The translations under genes and the position numbers were made by a program. DNA of 64,000 nt. It comes from Amanita rubescens. Its lineage: Eukaryota > Basidiomycota > Agaricomycetes > Agaricales > Amanitaceae. The stretch lies in the NCBI GenBank assembly GCA_015039365.1, contig WION01000044.1, positions 62,001-126,000 of the forward strand, in the 5' to 3' direction. Position 1 is the first letter of the stretch. Every line of letters starts with the position of its first letter. Shown piece by piece: positions 46,049 to 56,732 of the stretch. The notes below the pieces were generated by a model that did no database searches, had not been told where the DNA came from, and saw only the letters and a list, made by a program, of their open reading frames with translations.

Positions 46049-47014
46049 TAGAGTTTTAAAGTCTGGTCCAGTCCAGTTTTTATTGCCTTTTTTGGAAGGA
46101 CCAGAACCAGTGTCCCTGATATCAAAAGAACTGGAACCGGACCGTTTAAGACCAGTCTTGGACCAGTCTGGACCAGGACCAGTCTTCAATGTCAGAACTG
46201 ACTTGTGTAAACTATATGAAACCCAGTGTTGCTAACCCTCACCCTCCCACTGCTCAACTATGCTCCATTGGACCCCACTGCACCCTCTCATACCCTCTCA
46301 TACCCTCTCACACCCAGCTGCATGCCAGTTAAGTACATGAAAACCATTTTTGATGATGGCACGAGACTGCCAAACATTGCCAAAAAGAGATTGCCAAAGA
46401 GATCACCAAAGAGAGATGAGAGAATGAAACCCATTGTTTCTGACCCTTGCCCTCCCACTGCTCAACTAGTATGCCCCATTGGACCCACTGCCCTCACACA
46501 CACACTCTCACCCTAGCTGCACTCCAGGTAACCCACATGAAAACCATTTTTGATGAAACCGGGAGACTGCCAAACATTGCCAAAGAGATCACCAAAGAGA
46601 TCACCAAAGAGAGAATGAAACCCATTGTTGCTGACCCTTGCCCTCCCACTGATTAACTATGCCCAATTAAATTCACTGCACCCTCTCACACCCTCCCACA
46701 CCTGTACCTACATTAATCATGTTTAGATTATCTTAGAATTCAGATTTTATTTGATTTTATATGAAAAATGTCACTGTGAGCTGAAATCTTAACCATTTCC
46801 CACATTTCATGGCTCAAAAAATTGGTAAAATAGAGGGTAACAAAAGTAAAATAGGTTCCATGTATGTAAGGCTAAAAAAAAAAGTCCAAACCAGTTTTTT
46901 GCAGTTTTTTATTTTTAAAAATCTGAAAAAAGACCAGTCCCAGTCCAAATCCAGTCACAGTCTGGTCCAGTTCTGGTTTTTTTTGGTCCTAATGGACTGG
47001 ACTTTCAAACACTA
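46049..47014. mobile_element. Second hAT-like MITE (966 bp)
   Basis: Terminal inverted repeats match at about 17 of 21 positions (TAGAGTTTTAAAGTCTGGTC on the left; the right end reads TAGTGTTTGAAAGTCCAGTC in reverse complement). Flanking 8-mers CATGGAGC and TGCAGAGC agree only in part, so the duplication is worn or the end is off by a base or two. Subterminal zones are rich in GGACCAGT and CCAGTC motifs. The interior has two and a half tandem copies of a unit of about 200 bp (46205-46660) sharing CATGAAAACCATTTTTGATG and CTGCCAAACATTGCCAAA. No ORF of note. Confidence 0.7.
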
Positions 47015-47386
47015 TGCAGAGCACAGGGAGGCCGAAAATGAGGAGGAAAAGAAGGGGAGGGGAACATTTGGCAATCACCACTCGGAACATTCTGCGTCAG
47101 GGTCCAGCCCCATTTGGCAGGCACCCCTTTCAATCACTTATAAATCACTCCCACCACCAGAGTCACAGTAAATCAAGCACAATAATAGAATCTATGATGT
47201 TTCTTATTATTTATTTATTTATTTAATTTTTTAAGACCAACATTATATAGTATATTAAACATTAATTTTCAAAGATATTAAAACTATTGACAGAGAAAAT
47301 AATAATCTAACCAATAGATATAAAAATATTCATTTGCAAGGGTAGCGTGGGAGAATTTGATTTGTTATTTAAATATAACGTCCAGT
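47015..47386. other. Gap between MITE and HIS5
   Basis: Purine-rich at 47025-47065, then AT-rich 47170-47380. No gene or repeat recognised; the AT-rich part will include the HIS5 3' UTR. Confidence 0.4.
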
Positions 47387-48541
47387 CTACACCTCCTGCA
47401 AAACCTTGCGTAGTCTTTCTATCACGATTCTATTCTCCTCTTCTGTTCCTACAGTGATGCGCACACAGCCCACACAACCGGGTTCTTTTCCTCTGAACCT
47501 GATCACAACCCCGTTTTCCTCTGCCAGCAACTTGTAGACCTTGAACGCGCGTTCATTGTCTGGATGCTTATCATGGCCTAGAATACGAACTACGACAAAG
47601 TTGGCGTCGTTTGCGCCAACGTGCGAACCTACTCCGAGCGGCTCGAGGGCGGCGAGGGAATGCAAGAGGGTTGCGCGAGACGCAACAAGCTGGGCTACCT
47701 TGGCTTGCATGGAAGTGATAGCCTCGGGGGCAAGTGCGGCGAGGGCGATATGAGCGGACGGAGAGGATATATTGTAGGGGGCCTTTGTGTTTGAGAGGAT
47801 CTGGATGAGGGGAGGTTGGGCAAGGGCGATGCCGAGCCGGACGGCGGCCAGACCAAAGCCTTTAGAGAGGGTCTGCATCACAACGAGATTTGGGTAGCGG
47901 GCAATGAGCGACACGGCGGAAGTACCCGGACGGGCAAAGTCGATGTAGGCTTCGTCTACGGCGAGGATGCCGTCAAAGTTTTGTAGGATAGACTCGATAG
48001 CATTGAGAGAAACGAGTGTTCCGGTTGGGTTTCCGGGTGAGCATAAAAATATGAGTTTAATCGAGGGATCGTCTGCGATGGCGCGTTTAATGTCCTCTAC
48101 GGGAACGCTGAACCTGCCGTTTTCGCCTCCTTCACCATTTTCTGGAGTGAGACAAAGTGGGACCTTGACTACGCCGACGTCGTTAACGTTGGCAGCTACG
48201 GAATACATGCCATAGGTAGGTGGAGTGATGAGGATCTTTTCTTTGGAGGGGGTGACTGCGATACGAATGAGGAGATCGATGACCTCATCTGAACCGACGC
48301 CAAGGAAGACATGAGCGTGCGAAGGAAGACCGCGAAGTGCAGCGACGCGAGATTTGATTGTGGGATGTGACGGATCGGGGTACCGGTGAAGTGAGAGATC
48401 TGAATTTAGATCTACAGAAGAACCGAGTGCATTTTCATTCGCGTCTAGTAGAATCCCAGTCTGGTAATCATCTCGTGCACATCGATAGGGTACAAGCGAG
48501 AGTATGTTGGGTCGAATAGCGCGTTCGAGTTGAAATGGCAT
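47387..48541 (-). CDS. HIS5: Histidinol-phosphate aminotransferase
   Basis: PLP enzyme of histidine biosynthesis, converting imidazole-acetol phosphate and glutamate to histidinol phosphate. Single exon, 384 residues, normal length. The start MPFQLERAIRPNILSLVPYR is conserved. Motifs: LDANENALGSSVD, FLGVGSDEVIDLLIR, CSPGNPTGTLVSLNAIES, AVDEAYIDFARPG and SKGFGLAAVRLG, whose Lys binds PLP. Its ATG is 13 bp below the CIA1 stop on the same strand, so it either uses a promoter within CIA1 or shares a transcript with it. Confidence 0.96.
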   Translation of the reverse strand: MPFQLERAIRPNILSLVPYRCARDDYQTGILLDANENALGSSVDLNSDLSLHRYPDPSHPTIKSRVAALRGLPSHAHVFLGVGSDEVIDLLIRIAVTPSKEKILITPPTYGMYSVAANVNDVGVVKVPLCLTPENGEGGENGRFSVPVEDIKRAIADDPSIKLIFLCSPGNPTGTLVSLNAIESILQNFDGILAVDEAYIDFARPGTSAVSLIARYPNLVVMQTLSKGFGLAAVRLGIALAQPPLIQILSNTKAPYNISSPSAHIALAALAPEAITSMQAKVAQLVASRATLLHSLAALEPLGVGSHVGANDANFVVVRILGHDKHPDNERAFKVYKLLAEENGVVIRFRGKEPGCVGCVRITVGTEEENRIVIERLRKVLQEV

Positions 48542-48554
48542 GACTCGTATTATC

Positions 48555-49685
48555 TCACGCTATGATCTCCCACAATCGAATCCATCCATCATCACCAGCT
48601 GTCGCTAACAACCCCTCGAATCCCTCCCGTCCACAGAAACTGACAGTGTTTGCATCGTGCACCCCGTGACTTTCCCTCTCACACCAAATTTCCTTCGCAA
48701 CTGTCTTACCTTTTCGTTCCACAACCTCCCATACTCGTATCACCCCATCCCCGCCCACGCTCCCCAACCACCCCACGTACTCCTCTCCCTCCACCACAGC
48801 CCGACCTTTTCCTTTTCCCCACGAGACGCTATATACGCTCCGCTCGTGCCCTGATAGCACAAGCACGTTCTCCCATTTGTGCGCCGCCACCCTCTTCCAT
48901 ATCCGCACTGTCTGGTCATCAGACCCGCTGGCCAGGTAACTGCCCGAGGGTGACCACGCAACAGACCATACCGTAGATCCATGTCCTGTCAGCGTAGAGA
49001 AACAATACCAGTCGTCGGATGGATCGTCAATGTACAGTTTGATCGTATCGTCGTAAGATGCAGACGCGAGGATCTGCATTCAACGTTAAGCCCGAGAGAG
49101 AGATATATAAAAGCGTTGACGAACCTCTTCGCTCGGATGCCATGCAACACATTTGACGTCCTGAGTGTGCTCCATCAGCACAGACACACATTCAAATTCA
49201 TAGTCAGGTAGCACTAAAGTTCGATTTAGTTGCCCTTTCAACCAACCAACTCTTGGCACTCTCTGCTCACCTTCCCAGATCCACACCGTCTTGTCTCTGC
49301 TGCAACTTGCCAGCAGTGTTCCAGTGCACGAGTATCCAACGCTTTTACACTCCGTTTCATGCCCCTCTAGCGTGCTGACACATTCCCATTCTCCTTCCTC
49401 TGACACCCATACCCCAATCGTCGAGTCAAACGAAGCCGTAGTCAGCATCTCCCCAGAGGGTGACCACGCCACAGCTCTGACCGTCTTTGTGTGACCCGTA
49501 GACACCTCGCGTACCAGCGTAAATTCAATTTCTCCCGTCTCTTTTCGGTGGTATTGATACACCCGCACGTTCTTGTCCGCGGAACATGTCGCAAGCAGAG
49601 GACTGGTTGGGTTCCAAGCAACGTGCCAAGCGCGATCCTCGTGCGCTGCAAGTTGAGCCACCGGACGAATGGCGTACGTCGTCAT
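48555..49685 (-). CDS. CIA1: Cytosolic iron-sulfur assembly protein CIA1 (WD40)
   Basis: Seven-bladed WD40 protein of the CIA targeting complex, which hands Fe-S clusters to cytosolic and nuclear proteins. Exons 49685-49125 and 49073-48555, intron 49074-49124; 359 residues. Repeats read HEDRAWHVAWNPTSPLLATC, HTKTVRAVAWSPSGEMLTTA, HETECKSVGYSCTGTLLASC, HTQDVKCVAWHPSEEILASA, HGSTVWSVAWSPSGSYLASG and onward to GDDGWIRLWEI. ATG 49685 gives MTTYAIRPVAQL; a GCAG acceptor-like sequence just upstream suggests a 5' UTR intron. Divergent from snurportin with 70 bp between start codons. Confidence 0.93.
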
Positions 49686-49755
49686 AATCTGCAATCAGCC
49701 GCGGCACTGCACCTAATCTCATCATCGTAACCTTGTTGTAAGGTTAGGGTTCCAC
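49686..49755. promoter_or_regulatory. 70-bp bidirectional promoter, CIA1 / snurportin
   Basis: The whole interval between the two divergent start codons. It contains a perfect 7-bp inverted repeat TAACCTT-GTTGT-AAGGTTA (49728-49746). Both 5' UTRs and core promoters must fit here or overlap the neighbouring coding sequence. Confidence 0.5.
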
Positions 49756-51584
49756 ATGTTGGAGAGGAAGATCACCTTCAAGTTGCCGCCTACGACAATC
49801 CGAGATGTCAAGTTGACACAGGAGGCCAGAAGGTCCAAGGCAAGGTGTTCACTGTACTGTTTCACGTCCGGATGCTTGTACTGATGTTGCTCGTTTGCAG
49901 GCTTTGGAGGAACAGAAACGGGTGAGTTCCCCTGTTTTTCCCTCTTTTCTTTTATCTGATGAGCGAGATAGCGACGTGCACAAAAGTTTGATTCGGCTAG
50001 GCAGCTCGATGTCTTTGCGGATATGACATTGTCTGATGAGGACGAAGATGAAGACGAACAACTGGCTGCTATCGCTCCCTCGTCCGGCGTCGCCTCGTTT
50101 GTGCCTGCGATGAAAGAACAACAACAGATCATTATGCCTGTCCAAGTCGGCACTGTTAAAAAGAAGAGCAAGAAGAAGAAGCGCGGTGGTGGTCGCGGTG
50201 CCAAGAAGCCTAGCAAATGGGCAGACAAGTGCATGTATGCGGAGCTCTTGGAGATGGTCGATCCTTGCATATCTCCCTTTGACTCTGGCGATCAGGTGTT
50301 GGGCGATGGCTTGCCAACCGATTTGGAGACCGGTTGGGTGGCGGTTGGGCCCGTCCCGGTGGGCAAGCGGTGTCTAGCAGTAACCTACCAGTCATCCGGT
50401 GTAGCAGGTGTCGGTGAGTAATGCGCTCGCCCTTGAACGCGCCCTAATAAAGCGTTATCCCAAGCACCCAACACGACACTTCGCTCGCGTCTGCTAGGTA
50501 AAACTCTGATCACGCGCTTTCCTTCCGCACTGCCTCCTTTGACGATTCTGGACTGCATATTGGACGCAAACTGGAAAGACAATGGCATTTTACACGTCTT
50601 GGACGTGATCAAATGGAAAGGACAAGACGTGGCCGATTGCGAGGCACGGTTTAGGTGTGTTCTGTGGGTTTATTAAATAGTTGTCGATGACGGATCGATA
50701 GGTTCTGGTGGCGAGACACACGTTTGGCAGAGATTACCCAGTCCGTGCCGTCCATGACGGGATACCAAGCCACTGTACCGCTACCTATGGTATCTGTACC
50801 GCCGCCCATGTCCATTTTGACTACTCCTACTACTACTCTCAAATACCAATTCTCTCACCCGACAACGTTCCTTCCTGTTCCCTACCACACAGATACTTCT
50901 CTTTCTTATTTGTACGAGCAGATCATACCCTCAACTCGGACCATGCGAAGCATCATGATCAACGTCCCCGTCTTTAACTCGGATGGAGAAGATCGTGACG
51001 CAGGTGGAATGGACGTCGATGCCGCGAATGCAGGGCCGGCAAGTCCAAGTCTAGCGCCGACGCCGACTCAGCAGACCTTTTCCTTCTCTTTTGCTCACCA
51101 AAGCGCTAGCGCCGCATCACACTCACCACTACCACCACTGCCGCCGCCGCCTAGCAGCAAGCCTACTACGATGACATTTACTGCAGCGACGGCGGTTGCT
51201 TCCGTGCAAGTCGACACGTTTATCCAGCCGGATGGTTTATTGTTGTATGTTGCCGAGTCGAGTTATGAACCTGGAACGAGTCCATTGAGTAGTTGGATTC
51301 CGATCGTGGGGTATGAAAAGGAGGAGCGGGATGAAGGTGGGAAAACGAAAAACAACAAGAATGGGGTGAAGAGGGAGAAGGGTACTAATACCGATGTGGG
51401 CGGGAGTGGGAGCGGTCCGTTGAAAAGGGCGGGTGGGGAGAGTCCTTTGGATCTTTTTGAGAGGTGAGTGTCTCATCTGCCCATGAATGAGTACTTTGTG
51501 TTGATTTCTTGATGTGCTAGGCTCGTCAAGAGGAGGATGGAAAGGAAATTCTTGGGGCATAGAGGCATGGATATGGACTTGTAA
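49756..51584 (+). CDS. Snurportin-1-like nuclear import adaptor
   Basis: Snurportin binds the m3G cap of spliceosomal snRNPs and links them to importin beta. Six exons: 49756-49839, 49901-49921, 49972-50413, 50465-50654, 50702-51463, 51521-51584; 520 residues. The N-terminus is an IBB-like basic segment (EARRSK-ALEEQKR-RRAQKFD across exons 1-3) followed by acidic DEDEDEDE. The cap-binding fold shows GPVPVGKRCLAVTYQSSGV, TTLRSRLLGKTLITRFPSAL, TILDCILDANWKDNGILHVL, DVIKWKGQDVADCEARFRFW and WRDTRLAE. A Pro/Ser-rich insert precedes the C-terminal GLLLYVAESSYEPGTSPLSS. Intron 1 uses a GC donor (AAG/GCAAGG); exon 2 is only 21 bp. Confidence 0.88.
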
Positions 51585-51654
51585 AAAATTCTTCTTGCCT
51601 GACGCTCGTACTTCAACTGTATATACAAATACAAAGTAATGCACGGGTATGTTA

Positions 51655-54039
51655 TCATCCGTGGAGGGAGAAGCGGTGACGCAGATGTCGCCCTTTGGCC
51701 TGGATGACGGGCACAATAAGCAGGAATAGGCCTGCAATGATACTGGCACCTCGCAAGGTTAGCTCTCGCTTGGACCACGATTCAAGAAACTCACGCTGCC
51801 TCAACACCATACGTTTCTAGTGCACCCCTCTTGGCGGCCCATGGAACTTGAAAGTACGGGACAGCAAATCCTTTTCCGCGAATTGGCCCTCGTCAAGAAA
51901 GAAATGGAAGACTGGCACTCAAACACACCTCCAAGAACGCGTGCCAAGTTGATAAGGGCAGAAACTTCGCCTTGATGCCTCGGAAAGGCGTCATTGAGAT
52001 AGGCGTACACAGCCACGGTATTGATCATGATCGAGAACTCGGCGATTCCCCAGCCCATGATGACTGCTCCCAGGCTGAGGTGCTTCTGGAACGAAGCTCC
52101 GATGACAATGAATCCACAGACGAAGAAAGGAACCGCCAGATAGCATGCCCTGTCAACCAGGTCGTAAGATAAATTTTCGAGTGTACGATATGGACGTTAC
52201 CATAGACGATTCTCCGCTTCAAAGACGCCTTTATTTCTTTTAATGCTCACGTTCTGGATCCACTCGTTGGTGAAGCGGCCGGTCAACTCTCCGATAATGA
52301 CGGACACCTATGTAAATGTCGCTTTGTGTTTTTGTAAATGGGGTGCAAAACTTACGATAGGTGTTGCATACATGGCAGCGATAGCTATTGGACTCAGACC
52401 AAATCCGACGGGTGGAGGGCTCCCCAGGAAAACGACTGTCGTGACCTGCATACGAGTCAGGACGAGTATCGCGCTTGCTGGTAACACAAACATTGATTCC
52501 AATACCGAATCCAAAGATGGCACCCTGGTGAAGACTCGTCACGATCTCAAATGAGCAAGAAGCAGCATATTATACCGCGAATATAATCAGACTGAGGACG
52601 TGGGGTCGCCAAACGACGTCAAACGGTGACCAGATAGCTTCCTTCCACGATGGCCGATATTTTGCCATCCTGTAACCTGTTATGCCAACTAGTGTCTCGA
52701 TTCTGGCTCGAAGGCCAGTGGTTGGTGCTTCGGGTATATGTTTGAGGGCGCGATCGTACATGCTTCGCAAGAACATTCGTTAGTTCCAAGCTCGTCGTTG
52801 CTGTATAGTGATCTTACGTTTCTCGGAAGAAGAGCGCGATGAGAACAACCACGACGAAAGAATAAAAGCATCCAATACTGTACGCCCATCTCCAATTTTG
52901 TTTTGCGGCAAGGAAACCACATGCAAATGGGGAAAGGAATGGAGACATAATAAACCCCATCGTCCAGAGATTAAGCTTTTCAAAACTGTGAGTACAATCA
53001 AAGTAAAGAACTATCGGGTACGTACCTGCCTCGCTTGCAGATGGAAGGGATACATATCTGTGACAATGTAAAGACCCTATGACGACATTCAGAAGCGTTA
53101 ACCCAAGGTATCACCGTCGGATACTCACCGTTACCTGCGGTGCGGTGCTTCAGGGTAAATTAGCAGAGCGCGATATAAATGGGACTATTGCAGCATACCC
53201 GAAAAAAGCGGTTAGGCACCTCATCGCTTCGGAAGACAGTTAGCAGAGAAGTCGAAGGGTAGAAACTCTGCATCTATTCACCGGCAAAAGTCTTCAGATT
53301 AGGTGCAAGTGTTGCGCCAATCAAAAACCCTAAAGCTAGAACCTAGGATTGCACGTGGTATCAGCCAAAGAAGATCGTACAGATGATGTATGCAATACCT
53401 GAGACCAGAATAAGACTGGTAAACGACCATAACGCCGGACCACCATCACAGCGGCAATGCCACCCCAGCCTTACCGAAAATTAAATACGAAGTTAGCAAT
53501 GACGATCTCATTCCCACCTAACAGAAAGATACTCCAACTGTGATACGCTCAGTAGAATTACAGTGATGTCGAAGATCGGCTTACTTGGACGTGAGGTCGT
53601 TTATCATTCCAGGGGTAGTATGGTACTGTTCTGCAAGTGGAAAAATGGCAGCAATGCCTAATTCGCGCGTTTAGATTGAGCCGAGGACTATAAATTCACG
53701 CACCTATTCCAGAATCGAAGTCGGGCACAATAGCAGCAAGGGTGATAATGATGAGGTTGAGAGTTTTCTGAGAGTCGGACCAATTCTGCGGGTCATTTGG
53801 TGAGTCTGACGGCTGAGGCCAGAGGATTTTTGTTCCGTCGCTGGATAGTTTTAGACGAGATGCGAATTCTTCACCGAATTCTGCTCTGGCTTCGCTGTGG
53901 TGGGGCAAGTCAAGCGGTGAATGCATTTAAAAATTAATATGACATACGCTGGATCAATGACAAGGCGACCGGCATTCTTTTCGTGGAATGTCGCGAGGTC
54001 AATGTCAATCTCGCCCTGTTGTTTCTCGTCTAGGGACAT
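51655..54039 (-). CDS. MFS transporter (multi-intron)
   Basis: Twelve-helix major facilitator of a type common in Basidiomycota; substrate unknown. Exon 1 starts at ATG 54039 (MSLDEKQQGEIDIDLATFHE) and ends near 53947; further exons carry ILWPQPSDSPNDPQNWSD, LIIITLAAIVPDFDSGIG, AAIFPLAEQYHTTPGMINDL, MFLRSMYDRALKHIPEAPTT, YRMAKYRPSWKEAIWSPFDV, VVFLGSPPPVGFGLSPIAIA, MGWGIAEFSIMINTVAVYAY and FPRHQGEVSALINLARVLGG. The last exons give VPYFQVPWAAKRGALETYG and GLFLLIVPVIQAKGRHLRHR with TGA at 51655-51657. About ten short introns are needed; not all boundaries were resolved, particularly 52800-53650. Divergent from the uS8m gene (about 200 bp apart). Confidence 0.85.
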
Positions 54040-54240
54040 TAGGAATCTAACATGTGGGCTGCGCTAGGCCCTGTATATAGGGAGGTACGGCATTCCATTT
54101 CGCGCTAGTGGCCGATGGGACCTTCCGTGTCCATCGCAAAGTGATATTTCTACATGAGCGCGTTGAGTAAAAATACATGAACATCGTGGGAATGTACTCC
54201 GTAATTTTCTATACCGCCCACGCGGTTTCATTCATAGCAG

Positions 54241-54705
54241 ATGACTTTGCCTCATGATCTCTGTGCCCGCATCCAAAATGCCTTTCGTGCTCGGCATCAT
54301 AAGATAGCCGTTCACCACAACACCCAAAATCTCGCCATTCTTTCTATCTTACTTCGTTCCGGCTTCATCTCTAATATTACGCGTGGTACCATTCAAGAAC
54401 CCTCCCCAACAAAGTTTGACTCTGCGGGAGAGGCCCAGCGGAGGATATGGGTAGACCTCAAATACCGCGACGACCGTCCGGTGCTGAGTGCCATGTCGCT
54501 CATTAGCAAACCGAGCAAACGTATTTTCCTGGACCAATCAGAATTACGGCGGTTGTGTTCGGGGCGAAGAGCTCAGACAATAAAACCACTGGGGTTGGGA
54601 GAGATTGCAGTAGTAAAAACGAAGGACAAGGAAAATGAATGGCTAGAAGCACGGGAGGCTTTGCAATTAGGGTTGCCAGGAGAGGTGATTTGTCGAGCAC
54701 AGTGA
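54241..54705 (+). CDS. MRPS8: Mitochondrial ribosomal protein uS8m
   Basis: Small-subunit mitoribosome protein. Single exon, 154 residues, usual length. Conserved text: LPHDLCARIQNAFRARHHKI at the N-terminus, ILLRSGFISNITRGTIQ, RRIWVDLKYRDDRPVLSAMS, ISKPSKRIFLDQSELRRLCS, and EAREALQLGLPGEVICRA at the C-terminus. The HDAC gene begins 135 bp downstream on the same strand. Confidence 0.92.
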   Translation: MTLPHDLCARIQNAFRARHHKIAVHHNTQNLAILSILLRSGFISNITRGTIQEPSPTKFDSAGEAQRRIWVDLKYRDDRPVLSAMSLISKPSKRIFLDQSELRRLCSGRRAQTIKPLGLGEIAVVKTKDKENEWLEAREALQLGLPGEVICRAQ

Positions 54706-54840
54706 TGAGGTAAGGAACGTGTTGTATGTACTCTGCTGTTTTGGACTAATCAGCTTACCAGCTATATAACTATATATACGTAGACGAAACTTGTAGTAGC
54801 GTGCAACACGTTTCTTCTTGTTACATGATTGCGTGACAGA

Positions 54841-56457
54841 ATGTTTCAACCAGACGGAGCAGTGGCGTACGTTGTCTCTACAGAGCTCGTTAAAGTCCGT
54901 CTCGTTCAAATTCTTCGAACGTGTAATTGATATAATCCCCTAGATATCATCACTCCTTCCCTCCAACAGGAATAGATCATTACTCGTCCACACGCTTGCC
55001 AAGTCACTAGGCCTTCTTTCGCTAAACTTGGCCAACCAAAGGCGATTAGATCTCGTTAAGCCACAATTAGCCTCTCAGAAAGAACTTTCTCAGTACCACG
55101 ATCCAGAATACCTGGAATTCATCTTCTCGAATAACATCACAGAAGAGAGTGGAGGCCTTCTCTCAGAATGGGGATTGGAAGATGTACGTTGCCTTACTCA
55201 GCGTGAAGCGTATCGCCCAATTTATTCAATAGGATTGTCCTACGTTCCCTGGTCTCTCGGAGTACGTTCGTTCAATAGCGGGAGCGACCCTCGCCGCCGT
55301 ACAATGTCTGCAGCAGCCAAAGTATGAGATTGCCATATGCTGGGATGGAGGAAGGTATTCTTCCCTTATCTACTTTGACGTAGATCCATCCAATACGCCA
55401 CGGGTAGGCACCACGCGCTGAAATCTCGTGCGTCTGGCTACTGCTATGTAGCTGACTGTGTATTAGCCCTCATGACACTCCGGCGACCCACCGTTCCTCG
55501 AATTCTACCAAGCTCTCCCATTCACAGGCCGAGAGTCATGTATCTGGATTTGGATCTCCATTTCTCGGATGGGGTTTCTGAGGCCTTCTATGCGCCCGTT
55601 AGAAGCGGACCACCTCGTGTACTGGTAATCATCAATCGACCCGTAGTCTATCCGAAGGTTGAGCGCTGATGCACGATATTCCAGACGTTATCCATTCATC
55701 ACACTGCGCCGGGCTTCTTTCCCGTTTCGCATCTCAGTGGTCTACTTTCGGATGACGACGAGTCATTTGACCCTTTTACGTTGTCAATTCCATTGCGTGA
55801 AGGAGCGTCTGATTGCACTTATGCCCGGATATGGCCTATCGTCGAAAACGTGAAGGACGCCTTCGATCCGGATTATATCGTCGTACAGTGTGGGTGTGAT
55901 GGCTTGGTGGGGGACCCGTGTATGAAATTCAACTGGTCAATGACCGGTGGTGAAGGTTCGATGGGTTGGTGTATAGAGCGTATTACGAATAAGTGGAAAG
56001 GAAAGAAATTGCTGCTCGGGGGAGGTATGATTTGAAATGATATCGCTAGAGGCTCATCCTAATTCACGGTCAGGAGGCTACAATTCTCCCAACGTTGCGA
56101 GAGCATGGGCTTATCTCACATCTATAATGGTTCGTGTGCTGTATGTGCTTACTTACGGCGCTGCTTATCAGACAACTACAACTAGGTGGGACGACCACTC
56201 GATTCGGATACCCCAATTCCGGACCACGAAGCATTCCCGCTCTACGCGCCCTCCTTCACAGCAAGTTCATTATCTGATTGCATTTCTACCGGGCTGACTC
56301 ATTGCAGCTTGATGTTGCTGCGGGAATGATGCAAGATAAGAATTCTGAAGAATACCTGCATACGATTGAAGGGCATTATGAACGCGTGGTCCCGGCTATC
56401 AAGGATCGGCTTTCTGCCTCACGCAGATCGTCCTCGTGTACCAGGGATCTGCGTTAA
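54841..56457 (+). CDS. Class I (HDAC8/Hos1-like) histone deacetylase
   Basis: Zinc-dependent lysine deacetylase. Eight exons: 54841-54894, 54944-55183, 55233-55354, 55408-55624, 55685-56024, 56074-56129, 56186-56260, 56308-56457; 417 residues. Motifs: QYHDPEYLEFIFSN, GRHHALKSRASGYCYVADCV (catalytic His pair), YLDLDLHFSDGVSEAFY (Zn-binding Asp and His), SIHHTAPGFFPVSHLSG, VQCGCDGLVGDPCMKFNWSM (third Zn ligand Asp) and LLGGGGYNSPNVARAWAYLT (catalytic Tyr). The second His and Gly of the usual DLDLHHGD are Phe and Ser here, but known ligands are kept, so activity is expected. The intron at 56261-56307 has a GC donor (ACA/GCAAGT). Could act with the SIN3 encoded at 6.8 kb; not shown. Confidence 0.92.
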
Positions 56458-56732
56458 TTAATTGAAAGCACCCTGCTAGGAGTAGCATCCGATTTTGCCT
56501 GCCTTCGACCAAATGCAAAAGCGTTCAATGCTGTTACCTCTTGAAACTGTAATAACAAGAACTTTGGCATCCAAGTTACTTTCTTCAGAATAAATTGCCC
56601 GCTTGGGAAGATTTATTATTACTCTAAATTGCAAACCACGGAATTCCCGCTACCCAATCGCCTCTAATTATGAATATGCGATATCGCTGATGCCGCTAAG
56701 GTCTATTGAGAGATAAATAGGGCTTGCGCTAA
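56458..56732. other. Convergent interval between HDAC and SAM50
   Basis: 275 bp holding the two 3' UTRs. No repeat or gene recognised. Confidence 0.5.

Noticed and set aside
46226..47226. Short plus-strand ORFs in and beside the second MITE
   Set aside because: They arise from the tandem repeat units; no conservation expected.
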